A stretch of 64,000 nucleotides of DNA from Corylus avellana. Lineage: Eukaryota; Streptophyta; Magnoliopsida; Fagales; Betulaceae. Position 1 is the stretch's first letter, and every line of letters begins with the position of its first letter. The notes under the pieces are model-generated. The model worked only from the letters and a program-made list of their open reading frames with translations, was not told where the DNA came from and searched no databases. The stretch lies in the NCBI RefSeq assembly GCF_901000735.1, contig NC_081551.1, forward strand, positions 9,504,101-9,568,100. The letters run 5' to 3'. Of the stretch, positions 21,858 to 33,784 are shown in pieces. A program made the translations under genes and the position numbers.

Positions 21858-23978
21858 TCAACCCACAGCAGCATCTGCTGGCATTTCCTCTGTGTCACAA
21901 GAGATAAATTCAGATTCACTCTGCTCATTGCAAGCATCATGAACACCAGCATCTGGCACATACCCAGCTCTCTTCATCTGTTCCGTGAGCATCTTCAAAA
22001 GTGAATACATCTCCTTCCTCTGAGGATGCCTTTTATCTTTGACCATGAAAACATGCAAATCACTTTGGATTTTAATCCAACTGCAACCCGGCTGCTTGAC
22101 AACTCCCTGTTGCCTCATCTGCTTTCTAACTTTCATAACATCCCTCCATTTACCAAGCTCAGCATACATGTTTGAGAGAAGTACATAAGGTCCAGAATTC
22201 CAAGGGTCAATCTCCAAGAGCTTCTCTGCTACATACTTCCCTAATTTGATGTTCTTATGGACCTTACAAGCAGCAAGTAAAGATCCCCAGACAACAGCAT
22301 CAGGCTGCATCGGCATTGTGTCTATCAAACTCTTTGCTTCATCGAGGCATCCAGCTCGACCAAGTATATCAACCATACATGTATAATGGTCCTTCAGTGG
22401 TGTCATACCATGCTCCGTTCTCATTGAGTGGAAATAGTTACGCCCATCTTCAACCAACCCCCCATGACTGCAAGCACATAGAACACCGATCATAGTGATA
22501 TGGTCTGGTTTCTCTCCAGATAACAACATTTTTTGGAAAATTTGAAGAGCTTCAGTTCCATAACCATTTTGTGCATATCCCACTATCATGGCATTCCAAG
22601 AGACACAATCCCTTTCCACCATATTTTCAAATACCCGGCTCCCATCTTCAACTGATCCACATTTCACATACATGTCAATGAGAGAGTTCCCCACAAAAAT
22701 GTCGCTCTCCTCTCCAGATTGAAAGCGAAATCCATGCTTCAAAACGTGGCCATGAGCCTGTCTGCCCAGCTGCAGTTCCGAAAGATTGGCACAAGCATTG
22801 AGTAGATTCCCAAAGGTGTAATGGGTTGGCCAAATGGATTCCCTCTTTAGCAGGAGGAAGAGCCCAAGCGCCTCTTCATTCTCCCCATTCTGTGTATACC
22901 CTGCAATAAGTGAATTCCAAGACACTACATTCCGCTCCATCATGTTTGTAAACATTAACCTTGCATCTTTCACACTTCCTGCCTTTGCATACCCACTCAC
23001 CAAGGACGTTTCAGACACCACATTCCTAATTGGCATCCGATCGAAAACCCATCTAGCTTCTTTGATTTTACAACATTTTGCATACATATCAACCAATGCA
23101 TTTCCCAAAACAAGATCATCCCTGAATTTGTCCCTTTTCACAACGTGAGCATGAATCTGCAAACCTTCTCTAATTGCCAACAAACTCGCACAAGCACTGA
23201 CCACGCTAGCTAGAGTGACCTCATCTGGTTCAATCCCGCAATCCATCATTTTCACAAAAACCTCCAAAGCTTCACTTGCCGGGCCATTTTGCTCATAACA
23301 TGTAATCATGCTGTTCCAAGAAACTCTGTTCCGTTCACTCATCCGATCAAAAACTCTTTGAGCACAAACCACACTCCCACACTTAGAATACATGTCAATA
23401 AGAGCAGAACCCATATAAACGTCCGACGAGTAGCAGGATTTTGAGAGCAAAGCATGAATTTGAATACCCATTTTCAAATCCATCAGTCCCGAACAGGCAC
23501 TAAGAGCACTACCAAACGAGTATTCATTAAGCACAAAATTCTCCCTATGCATTTTACTAAAATACTGTAAGGCTTCATCAAAACGATCATGTTGCGCAAA
23601 ACCCGATACAATTGAGTTCCACGAGCACTGGTCTGGCTCAGGCATCGACCCAAAGACTTGCACAGCCTCATGAAGACAGCCCCATCTTATTAAAGCACTT
23701 GCAATCGAATTCCAAGTGAAAGTATTCCTCTGAAGCATTCGATCAAACACTCTGCGTGCATCGTCCAAACAACCACATTTACCATAGACATCAATAAGCC
23801 TATTTTGGATAAAAACTTCAGAGGAAAACTGGGATTTGATGATACGGGCGTGGATGAGTCGCGTGTCCCGCACCGACCTCGATTTGACGCACGAGTCCAA
23901 GAGCTTCGCAAAGGGAGACGAGTTGTGGAAGCAGAGGTCGCCCACCACGAGTTTCTGGACCAAGCCATGTCTAGCCAT
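21858..23978 (-). CDS. SLO2: PPR protein, E/E+ subgroup, SLO2 (At2g13600)-like, copy A
   Basis: 706 residues in one exon. Tandem PLS-class PPR motifs (recurrent FDRM, VSWNSMI, GYAQNG, DMYSKCG) run from about residue 40 to 600. E and E+ type motifs follow, with CSWIKIQ near 635 and VKDKRHPQ near 650, then a short tail. No C-terminal DYW deaminase domain is present. The start SSPFAKLLDSC, the block order and the length match my recollection of Arabidopsis SLO2. SLO2 is an E+ site-recognition factor for C-to-U editing of several mitochondrial transcripts, including complex I subunits, and would need a DYW partner in trans. Mitochondrial targeting is not obvious from the N-terminus. The protein is identical to copy B. 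Orthology is inferred from recall; a closely related paralogue is possible. Confidence 0.9.
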   Translation of the reverse strand: MARHGLVQKLVVGDLCFHNSSPFAKLLDSCVKSRSVRDTRLIHARIIKSQFSSEVFIQNRLIDVYGKCGCLDDARRVFDRMLQRNTFTWNSIASALIRWGCLHEAVQVFGSMPEPDQCSWNSIVSGFAQHDRFDEALQYFSKMHRENFVLNEYSFGSALSACSGLMDLKMGIQIHALLSKSCYSSDVYMGSALIDMYSKCGSVVCAQRVFDRMSERNRVSWNSMITCYEQNGPASEALEVFVKMMDCGIEPDEVTLASVVSACASLLAIREGLQIHAHVVKRDKFRDDLVLGNALVDMYAKCCKIKEARWVFDRMPIRNVVSETSLVSGYAKAGSVKDARLMFTNMMERNVVSWNSLIAGYTQNGENEEALGLFLLLKRESIWPTHYTFGNLLNACANLSELQLGRQAHGHVLKHGFRFQSGEESDIFVGNSLIDMYVKCGSVEDGSRVFENMVERDCVSWNAMIVGYAQNGYGTEALQIFQKMLLSGEKPDHITMIGVLCACSHGGLVEDGRNYFHSMRTEHGMTPLKDHYTCMVDILGRAGCLDEAKSLIDTMPMQPDAVVWGSLLAACKVHKNIKLGKYVAEKLLEIDPWNSGPYVLLSNMYAELGKWRDVMKVRKQMRQQGVVKQPGCSWIKIQSDLHVFMVKDKRHPQRKEMYSLLKMLTEQMKRAGYVPDAGVHDACNEQSESEFISCDTEEMPADAAVG

Positions 23979-24708
23979 TCCATTATCTTTAGAGAAGACA
24001 GGTTCTGGGCGTGTTTTTAGGGGTTACAACTTAACATGTATGCTTCAAGACAAAACCTTAGGTCCGTATGCGCCGCAAAATACCACTTTTACAGCAACAA
24101 ATTAAAACTTGACACATCAGCAAGGAGCATAAAATTCAATAGAAATGAAAACACCTAATCCTATTCAATAGAAAATTCTCTTCATTTTCCCCCTCTCCCA
24201 CATGCTCCCACCCCCTCTTTCCCAAATTCCCCTGCCACCTCCCACACCGGCCACCACCAAGCAGCGCCTCCGACAACTGCCAATTTTCACCGCCCGCCGA
24301 ACGCCAACCATCCGGAATCCATGGAGCCACCGCCAGAATCCACCTGAGAGAGAGATAGATGATGTTGGTGGCCCCGGCACGCGGGTCTAGCTGTGACCCA
24401 CGCTGGTCTGGCTAAATGTTGGTTTTTTATTTTCTAGTTTTTGGCTTACTCTCGTTGGTGTTCGTGAGTTGCTGAGTCTTGTTGGTTTTTGGCTTACACT
24501 TGTTGGTGTTCTTGTTGACGTTCGGCTACTCCGGACCTCCGGTGGTTTCCGTTGAGTTGGGGCTTTGAACGGGCAAGAGAAAGATTATGAAATTTCTTTA
24601 AGGATCTGGTGTTTACAAGTCTATTCCATTTTGTGTACTTATCTGACATACTAGCTTCTAATTTGGTGCTTACAAGAAGGCATTTGCAGCCCATCCGGAT
24701 GTAAGGGG

Positions 24709-24711
<3 letters not shown>
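23979..24711. other. Upstream region of the PPR gene, copy A
   Basis: Contains the presumed 5' end and promoter of the minus-strand PPR gene. A locally GC-rich stretch (24180-24400) gives short overlapping frames on both strands. None resembles a known protein. No clear TATA box could be assigned. Confidence 0.5.

Positions 24712-24769
<58 letters not shown>
24712..24769. repeat. Compound (CT)n(TA)n microsatellite, copy A
   Basis: Alternating CT then TA dinucleotides directly before the end of copy A. The matching tract in copy B (about 60839-60882) differs in length and composition. Confidence 0.9.
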
Positions 24770-24772
<3 letters not shown>

Positions 24773-24822
24773 AAAATTTCCTCCAAATGGGTTTGGAGGA
24801 AATATTCACCTAAAATAGTGTC

Positions 24823-24922
24823 NNNNNNNNNNNNNNNNNNNNNNNNNNNNNNNNNNNNNNNNNNNNNNNNNNNNNNNNNNNNNNNNNNNNNNNNNNNNNN
24901 NNNNNNNNNNNNNNNNNNNNNN
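24823..24922. other. Assembly gap (100 N) at the end of copy A
   Basis: Exactly 100 N. Homology to copy B continues up to the last base before the gap (equivalent to about 60931), so the right boundary of the duplication is hidden here. Confidence 0.98.
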
Positions 24923-26017
24923 GGAATGAAAAAAATACCAAGAATACCAACCTAAAATATATTAAAACCCATATTTTCTCTTTTACTTTCTTCATCCTCT
25001 CTTTCTCATTCATCCTTTCTCTGCCTTGTAGCAGTGTGCGTCGCTGTTGTCCATCTCTCCGCCCCTCTACCAGGTAATAATCTCACCTTAATATTTTGGG
25101 AAAACTTCACTAAGGACCCCCAAACTTCCACCCGTTTTGAAATACCCCCCCTGAACTTCAAAATCTCTCAATTTAGTCCCTTGAACTTTCAATTGCTTTC
25201 AATTTGGACCCCTCCATCAGACTTTAAACGTCACATGACATTTATACCCCTGACTTTTGTATAAAATTCCAACTTCTAAAACGTTTTTTTATTTTAAAAA
25301 AAAAACAACAAAAATCAAGAATATTTTGGTCTTTTTTTGAATTTTTAACAGCTAAAATTAACGGAAGGGTCCAAATTGAGAGAAATTGAAAGTTTAGGGG
25401 ACTAAATTGAGAGATTTTGAAGTTCAGGGGGGTATTTCAAAACGGGTGTAAGTTTGGGGGTCCTTAGTGAAGTTTCTCCCAATATTTTCTTTTTCTCCAT
25501 ATAAATCCTTTGCTTTTGTAAAACTTTCCACTGTTTTGGTGTTTGGTGTTATTTTATGTGGTTTGTATGATTACTATGCCTTTTTATATATGCGTTTATG
25601 TTCTTCGACCATTTTTACAGAGTAAAGTTGTGATTTTTTTTTTTCAAAATTTCATTTTGATTACCGTGCATGTATAGGGATCTGCAATCCATCATAGTAT
25701 GCAGTGATAGATCACTGTACACGCATAGTCATGTAAGGAGTAACAGTCAGGAAAACATTGACAATATACATGACGAGGAGATGAAAGTGGTTCGTGACAA
25801 TATAGCCCGATCCGTTTGTGGGCTATAAACAGTGCTTTATTATTTATGTTTTAGGCTAATTTTTAATGTCTTTTAAGTTTTTTTTGGTGATTGATCAAGT
25901 ACTAATTTAAATTATTGGTGAATTATGTAACAATTAAATTCAATAAACATTATTAGTTTAATTTGATGGATTGTTCTTGTATTTTTTATTATATGTCTGT
26001 TTGGAATATGATTCAAG
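24923..26017. other. Spacer between duplicated copies
   Basis: About 1.1 kb that I do not find elsewhere in the window. Apart from the MITE at 25098-25480 it holds AT-rich DNA with no recognisable gene. It may be the left part of the repeated unit, whose partner for copy A would lie before the window start. Confidence 0.6.
25098..25480. mobile_element. MITE with long terminal inverted repeats and 8-bp TSD
   Basis: 383 bp. The left end GGGAAAACTTCACTAAGGAC is repeated inverted at the right end (GTCCTTAGTGAAGTTTCTCC plus C), and the inverted arms extend well over 100 bp. It is flanked by AATATTTT on both sides (25090-25097 and 25481-25488). No coding content. The 8-bp duplication suggests hAT-type or a related superfamily, though long arms also occur in Mutator-type foldbacks. 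Confidence 0.85.
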
Positions 26018-27629
26018 AAAAAAAAAAATACAAAAACAAAAAAGCATATAGAAACAAGTAATATAGCAATATATAATTGCCTAAGTAGAAAACTCAAAGT
26101 TAATGTCAAATTATAAGTCATACTTTTGTTTGCATAGGTGTTAAAAATGGAGGCTTATAGACAATGTTAGTTATTTTATATTTATAAAGAAATGTCCTTA
26201 TTGGTAATTTGGTTATGAAACCACAATTATATGCTAATGTTATCCAAACACTCAATTGATAAAAAAAAAAAGTACTTTTTAGCATGTTTTACCAAACGTC
26301 TGTGCAATTTTAAAAACGCAATTTTTAAAATCGCACTTATTGAAACCGCACTCCCAAGCGGCCCCTTAATAATAACCAGACGGTCATAAAACCGTTAGTC
26401 TGATTTTTTCTTTAAAAACTCATCAGTATAATTTTAATGGTAAAATTATAGGAAGAATAGTAAACCAACGGCTCAAAAATTAAAAGCATGTTTGTAACAT
26501 TACAACAATGCCGAGAGAGAGGGCAGAGAGAGATGACGGAAAGTGAGACTGAGACAGATAGTGAGAGAGGAAGACAATGATATTCACGGAGAAGAGAGAG
26601 AGAGAGCTCCGCCTGTGGCCATGGTTGCGCCATTGGTGGCTGGGCAACCCAGCTCCGGCGATCAGTAAACCTGAAACATTCCAGTAGGTAAAAGCAATTG
26701 CGTATTATGGTTCTTGATGGAATGGGTTTTGAATTGTGCTTATTGGGCTGATTTTCTGGAGAAATCACAAAACAAGCATAATCCAATCCAATTGAAGGTC
26801 CAAATCCATCTTCCACTGGGGTCTCAATTAGTTGATTTGATCATCAATTCCAAGAAACTACAACCAGGAAAAAATCCCCATATTGGGAGTAAAACCTAAC
26901 TCTAACTACGCTATCTCTTAAATTCCAACCAAATTAAGATCATTCAAGCAAAATGGACATAAAATCTTGTAAAAATAGTCTCGATTCCATACTGGTTTGG
27001 TTCGATTGAGTAAAAACAAAAACGAAAAGGCAAAATCTAAGCGGGTCAAAACAGGTCAAAGATCCATGATTTACCGGCCAGGTTTCGCTAGAATCCGGCG
27101 AAGGCAAGCCTTATTAAGGTCAGAAAGGGAGCAAGCCTTGATTCTGTTCAATCTTCTCATTTTATCATTCCCGCAGCTTTCAGAATATTCCGGTGATCGC
27201 TTTTTGGTTGTCTGGACGGAAAGAGGAAGCTTGGGAAAAGAATCGAAAATTTGAGATTTTGTTTAGCGGGTCGGAGTTTATTTTTTCGTGGGTTTTAAAT
27301 GACTACCGAACATGTCAAGTTTTTCTTTTCCTTTTCTTTCTTTTCTTGGCAACCAAACGGGTATTAGGGTTTGAATTGAGATTGCGTTTGATTTTTTGCC
27401 TGAGGGTATTTTGCAACAAGGATGGGGGCATTTTGGAAAAAAAAAAAAAAAAAAGTGATCACGTGCATCATGTGATCACTATTCTGTTAGTCAAAGCGGC
27501 TTTGACTGACGGAATGGCTAAATTGAAAAAAAATTGAAACTTTATGAGATGGATTGCAAAAATTAAAACTTTGAGGTTCGAATTGAAAATTATTGCCAAC
27601 TTTGGGAGGTAAAGTATAACTTTCCAATA
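26018..27629. other. No gene recognised, copy B equivalent of 437-2040
   Basis: Same MITE-like and GA-rich content as copy A. A 27-bp stretch near 27118-27144, bounded by a repeated GCAAGCC, is absent from copy A. Confidence 0.5.
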
Positions 27630-27955
27630 TGCGTTGCTTTTTTATTTGGGGAATATAATTAGTTATTTTGTTTCCTTAATAAGACCATAACCGATGGCAT
27701 TTGTTTTAATCCTTAGATATAATGGATGGCCAGATTTAGGAATTTGAAAAACTTGAATTCTCTAAGAATTTGAGGGGATCCGGATCCCACTATTAGACTC
27801 TCAAATGCACATTTATTGATATTGCACAAAAATTACCATTAGATTTTAAATGAATCACTATTGAATTTTGAATTCAATGGTAACTTTTAGAAACACATCA
27901 AAAAAAGTAAGAGCTGGAGTAAGAGTACATATAACATTTCCCTTTTATCAAACCT

Positions 27956-28203
27956 ATGCTTTTGGATCCAATAGCAGCAGAAGCCTTGGCTGCTTTGTAC
28001 GCTACAGAGTTTTGTCGTAATCTGAGATTGCAGGCGATTATTCTTGAAGGAGATGGGATGCAGTGAGTGAATGCAGGAGACCATATAAAAAGGAAGGGCA
28101 ATGATGTGGTTCATAATGTAGCCAAAATAACAAAAGGTTCTTTGATCAGGTATGGATAGAGGAGACACTAGCTGTATTGTTGACAAAAACAATGTATGAT
28201 TAG
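27956..28203 (+). pseudogene. RNase H-like domain relic, copy B
   Basis: Same domain blocks and same disabling TGA and frameshift as 3496-3743, so decay preceded the duplication or haplotype split. One visible change turns the ATEICR block into ATEFCR. Confidence 0.63.
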
Positions 28204-30767
28204 GGCAAAATGATGTCCCTCAAATTATTAAACAAGTTTCAGAATTTTTTATTTTTTTATTTTTATTTTTAATTTTAAAGAAAATGATAGGAGGGTTCTA
28301 GAGTCAATTAAGTAAGCAAAATTATTTCCTTGGTAAGCGCGACTTCGTGAAGCGTTTCAACTTCCCATCCATTGCCATGCTTGATGGAGCCCTTCCAGAA
28401 GGATTAAAAAAAAAATTCAAATAAAATAAAAGATTTTAGAAAATTATAAGGAAAAGAAAAGAAAAATTTCTTGAAATATGAGCATTCTAACGTTAATGGC
28501 TGCCAAAAGGCAGTTTACATGAAACTATTATATACTATTGGACCAAGTATTTTCCTGTACATCACCAGTGTGATTAAACTTATTTTTTCTTGGTAAAATT
28601 AAGATTTGAAAAAAAATTGTGATTTAATATGATATCAGAACGAGATGTTTTAAGTTTGAATTTTGATTTTGTCAATTCAGCTCATATTTAAATTAAATAT
28701 TTCACGTATTGGGTCTCACCTATTAAACGAGAGTTTAAACTTAAACGTAAGAGAGAATTTTAAAATTAAATGATTAATTTTCTGAAGCTGTAAATCAATT
28801 TCCTTTTAGGGCATTTTCTTATAAATACTCTAATTAACCAATATGAAAACTGAAGCAAATTGAGAGAACAAGTTGAATGATTGGGTGGAGAGAAAGCTGA
28901 AGATGGGGTTCACGGGCTAACCTGTGGTAGGAAATGAGTTGTACATTGGTGGGGGCAGTTGGCAAGTGGGGCTCTCAAACAGCCCTGATTGACCACACAG
29001 AAGGGAGTCACGGGTTCTACATATATCATATAAAAATAACACTTAGTGCCAAAATCAACAGGATAATTATTGATATATACATATTTTATCTATTTGGGTA
29101 AAACAAAAAAGAAAAGCATTGAAAAATGAGCGGACAAGTGAGCTCCCTGAAAAGCCACGCATAGAATTGGAAGGCAGCAGGATCTTCTCTCTCTTGCTCT
29201 CATCCACAAAACAGATTCTTTGGATGGCATCATATTCTTGTAACAATTTGCCATCACTAGAGAGATTAACCTTTTTGGTTGTGTGGGGGCACTTGCATGC
29301 AATTAGAGGTGGTAATTTCTTTGGGTGGCGTCTAGGTATGTCACTTTAAAGGTGGATCACATTAATGCCAAGAATAATGCATGTATCATTACAATCCTTG
29401 ATGTGAAATTTGGCGTATTGGGTTGGCTTATTAAATTATTTATGACGTTTTACATAGAAAATAGGATATGTTTATATATAATATGTTCTTTTTAAATAGT
29501 ATAAGGCCTTTTAAGAAGAAATTCAATAACAAAACCTTGTGAGTTAAGATTCAAAACGGACAATATCATACCATTTGGAGTTGGTTGTTACATATGATAT
29601 TAGAGCTGAAGCCTAATCTGAAATAGAAAAAACATGCATAAGCTAGATCCAAGAAAAAGGAAAATGATTGTGACATCCCAAATTGCTGTCACAATCATTT
29701 TCATAATTAAAACTAACTATATTCCATAATTAAAACTTATTCATCACTCACTTTCAAAGAAATGTCGAATCATTCTGCATTGGTAATGGTAGGCGAGCAA
29801 ATAGCGTCATGAGAAACCAAAAGCTTTAACACTTTTTTATTATTTTTTTTTTTTTTTTCATACTTTTAGACGAAAGGGTGAAATATAAAGACATAAGTAA
29901 TGACTAATGTGCAAAGATTTCAATGGTTTGAATGCTTCTTGGGGCCACAATATGTGTAGTGTGATTTGAGCCACAAGTTAGAGAAACAATGGGTACCACT
30001 TGTTTTCATCCATTCCTTAGGGTCCTACATATTATAAGTCCATCGTGCTACGGGTGTGTACTAACTCTATTTCAAATAATCACATGATTAACCCTTAATT
30101 CTTAATTCTTTGCATGATTGCATCTTCCCCTAGCTTGTTGATAATATTGTATGTTTCTTTGGTGGAAAAAATGTCGGAAATATTAATTTTTTTTTAATTA
30201 TTATTATAATTATTTGTTTTCCTGAACAGTGCATGAAAGATGGTGAGTGATGTCCCTTATAATATGCTCTATCTGCCAATTATTAATCAAATTTGGTAAT
30301 GATAGAATCACCTTCTAGCATAAGGATGTAACATCCAGAGAATTAGCCAACTTGGTGGCTAAATAAAGCAGCAATATATAGCTTCACAAACATTTATATC
30401 AGTTGAGAAAAGCTTTAAAAAAGCAGCAGCCAAAACTTGACCTGTAGCATTGCAAATAACAGCAACATCGAAATTGGCTTTAATGTACCCAATATGTAGG
30501 CTTCCAAATATGATTATTTAAATCTATGCTATTTTAATTAAACAACGAAAAGTAAGATCATCTACTTGGTTGTACGGGCCCCTCTTTAGCTATTGGGCAA
30601 AACAAACTTTTCTTCTTGTTCATACAATGAAAATCACGTATAGCCTAAGAAATTATGAGATCTTCAAGTCTTTTCACCAATAACTAAGAATATCGAAAAG
30701 CATGGGCTCTTATCTTGCTCTTCAAAACTCTTAAACTTATTCTTGATAATACTTAATAATATAAAGT
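28204..30767. other. AT-rich intergenic DNA, copy B
   Basis: No gene recognised. Contains the copy B-specific hairpin at 29661-29701 and about 53 bp near 30448-30500 absent from copy A. Confidence 0.5.
29661..29701. repeat. Perfect 15-bp-stem hairpin found only in copy B
   Basis: AAAATGATTGTGACA (29661-29675) is followed after 11 bases by its exact reverse complement (29687-29701), and then by a short direct copy of nearby cataattaaaac. Copy A has the first arm but not the second (near 5202-5240). Confidence 0.9.
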
Positions 30768-33350
30768 TGTTACTAAATACTAAAGAATTGGAATGATTTG
30801 TGAGAGCTACAGGCTTCTCTATTTATAGGCTTAACATGAGAGACAGAAGAGATATACTAACAATGTGGGACTACTAATCTCACTACATAGTGGAGGGCTA
30901 GGGGTTGAAAAAACCCTAGCCTCCACTCAGTGGCGGAGCCACGTATGGGCTAGTGGTGGCCACAGGCCCCCCAAGAAATATTAAAAAAAAAAAAATTTAA
31001 GCACAAATTTTGTTGCTGCTTGCTGACCACTCATCTAGCTACATATATAGGCCCCCACAAAGAATTTTGTTTTTTAAAAAAATTTGAACACTTGTTGGAG
31101 CACACGATCGCCCCTCCAAGTATTAAAAAAAAAAAAAAAAATATTGCTGGTTTGCAGTCTGCTCCATACTCCGTAGCCCCAAAAGTTATTAAAAAAAAAA
31201 AAATAGATTGTTTCTTTTCCCTCTTTCTCACACACTCGCCTCTGAGTTCTCTCCCTTTCTCTTCTCCATCGCTCGCTCTCCTTCAGTCCCTCTGACTCTC
31301 AAACGCTCTCTCTCTCAGAGTCAGACAGACGCAGTCATCAGCTCCACCTATGGGCCTGGTACAAATCACTGTTTTTCAGCACCTGTGACTACGTCACGCA
31401 TCTTATATGTAAAACCAAATCTTTGGTATATTCCCTCCGTCCCATTTTAATGGCTCTGATTAAATCTTTTCTCTCTCTCCTTCCTTCTTCTTTGTTTTCC
31501 ATTCTCATTTCTGATTTAAAAAAAATAAATAAATAAAATAAAATAAAATAAAATTTGTAATAAAAACTGTAATTCCTGAAAAATAATTATGAGTGCCTGT
31601 AAAACCCTTTTTTCTTGTCTCTTATTCTTTGATTCACTTGTAACTTGTAAGTAAGATAATTTCACATAATATTAGCAAAAAGATCGAGGAAGGCATCTAA
31701 AGATTCAATTTTTTCTCCTTTTTCATAGAGACGCAAAAAAAAAAAATTTCGGATGCCAAATTTTTTTTTACGGCCCCTACATTCTTAAACATCTGGCTCC
31801 GCCACTGCCTCCACTCATCAAAAAACACGGCCAGGAATGAAATTTTACTCACGACCAGACGTCTACTAGAGTGGCCTTAGGCTTGAATTTTATCGCAAGC
31901 CCAATCTCCTATTCTTGCATCTCATGCATTGTTTTTTTAGCTAGCCCGTGTTTTAATAAATAAAAACAAGCAGTCCAATAAATAAAAAGTCTTACTGAAT
32001 TAATTTACATTAGCTCGACAAGCTACCCAAAAGGAAAATTAAAAACCAACTTCAAATAGGCTTGACTATCGCAAGTCATTATTTAATTACAATTGATTCT
32101 GCTAAATAATTGTAATTGCATTATAGTTTACATTTTCCATTAAATCAATTAATCTCTTAGACTTTTTTTAATATTGACTTATGATTCTTCCATGAAATCT
32201 TCCGTAGCAAAATTAAAGCCAAAGATGATGTTACTTTAATTCTCCGCATCTTTATCCTTGAGTAACTGATTTTTTTTATTATTCTTATACTTATGAAACT
32301 CTTTTCGTCATGTACATAAGCATTTTGGTAATCCTTACCAAAATGTCCAAGTCAGGGATTGAAAAATAATTTATTTTATAAAATCTATCTCATAAAGAAA
32401 TTTATTATCCTTCAAATAGAGGACTTGGATTCCTTCTTCAAAAAAGTGTTCTAACAATGCTACATGTGATCACCCAATGCACAGAGAATTTTAAGCGCAG
32501 TAAATGTCTCACTCCTAAATGCATCATAGTGACCTCCACTTGACATCTGAGTTCACAATTCTCTCAAGATTTAGAATTAATATTATAAGAAGTCTCGAGA
32601 GTTACAATCATTTCTGTTGACAGTATTTTTCAGGAAAAACAACTCTCATGGTCCATTTAATGCATTAGATCTACACATCAACTTGAAGTCTACCACTTTA
32701 CTTGATCCAGATAAATCATCATGGTTGATATTTAACTATCTTCGCAAATAGAATGTTCAATTCTATTATCGATTGTGAACATGAAAATATTCAAAACTAC
32801 AAGATTTATGGCCTAAGACCTTGTGTGATAATCTCATTACTCACACCATAGACCATATTCAATGTAATCTAAGGACTATTTACATGCACATGCAATATAA
32901 ATAATAAAATAAGCATGTAAAAAGGTTATATGTTGTATGCTCAATTAACTAAATCAGTAAATAATGACTTTTTTCATTACAAACTGGAATATCATTCAAA
33001 TATAATACATTAAGATTTAAGGCATAATCCCCATCATTGCCTCGAAATGATCTTGGCAATATCGCATCCCAATAATATATGATTGACAGTCTCCAATTTA
33101 AAGTTGTAGAAGGAATCAAGTCATAACGTATGCATTTCTTTTTCTTTTTGCAAAAAGGTTGGAATGTAAACATGCTACATGTAACCACGTGGATTAAATC
33201 CACTATTTATGCTTGACACTACAAATTTATAGGATATAAAGTTCTTACAAACTAGATGGTGAATTCCTCCAATTTAATTTCTCAAAGCGGCATGTGTCCC
33301 TTGAGCATGTGAGAAAGACATATTTGTTTTATTAATACTATTACAAAAGC
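30768..33350. repeat. Unclassified dispersed repeat, copy B, with hAT insertion
   Basis: Equivalent of 6251-7961 with small indels, interrupted by the 880-bp hAT-type element. No coding content of its own was recognised. Confidence 0.45.
30928..31807. mobile_element. Non-autonomous hAT-type element (880 bp), copy B only
   Basis: The ends form inverted repeats (CAGTGGCGGAGCCA at the left, TGGCTCCGCCACTG at the right). The flanking 8-bp duplication is CCTCCACT (30920-30927 and 31808-31815). Copy A holds the single uninterrupted site near 6393. CAGTGGCGGAGCC ends are known from plant hAT elements linked to TTF-type zinc-finger transposases (established knowledge). No transposase is present. The interior at about 31215-31380 is CT-rich and resembles a plant 5' untranslated region, possibly captured. 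Confidence 0.93.
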
Positions 33351-33462
33351 ATGTGAGACTAGTTAATGTAATTCTATCAACATTCATCCAACAAGGCCAA
33401 CGTATCACTCATAACGAACCATTGGGTTAATTCTTGTTAAATTACAATAATAAAAAAGATCC

Positions 33463-33783
33463 TGCTACAATGGAAGAGATAAAATAAAGACCAACCATTG
33501 TCTTATCCCAGCAAAAGAAGAGTTTGTATTTCTGTCTTTTAAATTCTCTTTTGGGGAATAATCTTTATTGTGTGATAATGAGATTTGGGTATATTGAGGT
33601 TTTAGGGTCTAAGTGATTTTATCTATACTATATTTTTGTATTCCATCTTTCATGGTGAATTTCTTTGTGATCGCCTCCGCCCTTAGATGTACCTCACATT
33701 GAGAAAACCACTTAAATCTTAGTTTATTTTGTGTATGAGTTCTTGCCTTATTTACCGTAATTGTTATCATTTTTTGCACAACA
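33463..33783 (+). repeat. 5' LTR of copia element, copy B
   Basis: 321 bp with TGCTAC start and ACAACA end, preceded by GATCC. Confidence 0.87.
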
Positions 33784-33784
33784 A

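Larger units (their letters stand above)
437..24822. repeat. Large duplicated segment, copy A
   Basis: Colinear with 26018 to about 60931 in direct orientation. Matching landmarks include an RNase H relic, a copia element with TSD GATCC, a gag-only LTR element with TSD ACGAG, an ABCG gene and a PPR gene. Copy A lacks the CACTA and hAT insertions of copy B and holds a private segment at about 2041-3170. Its right end runs into the 100-N gap. Its left edge abuts a MITE truncated by the window, so the true left boundary may lie outside. Whether this is a real tandem duplication or two haplotypes placed in series cannot be decided from sequence alone. Confidence 0.93.

Noticed and set aside
21858..23978. 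DYW-type deaminase PPR protein
   Set aside because: The protein stops soon after the E+ region. No HxE zinc-binding deaminase motif or terminal D-Y-W is present.
24923..26017. Promoter or gene in the spacer between copies
   Set aside because: Only AT-rich DNA and a MITE with clear ends; the frames present derive from the MITE arms.
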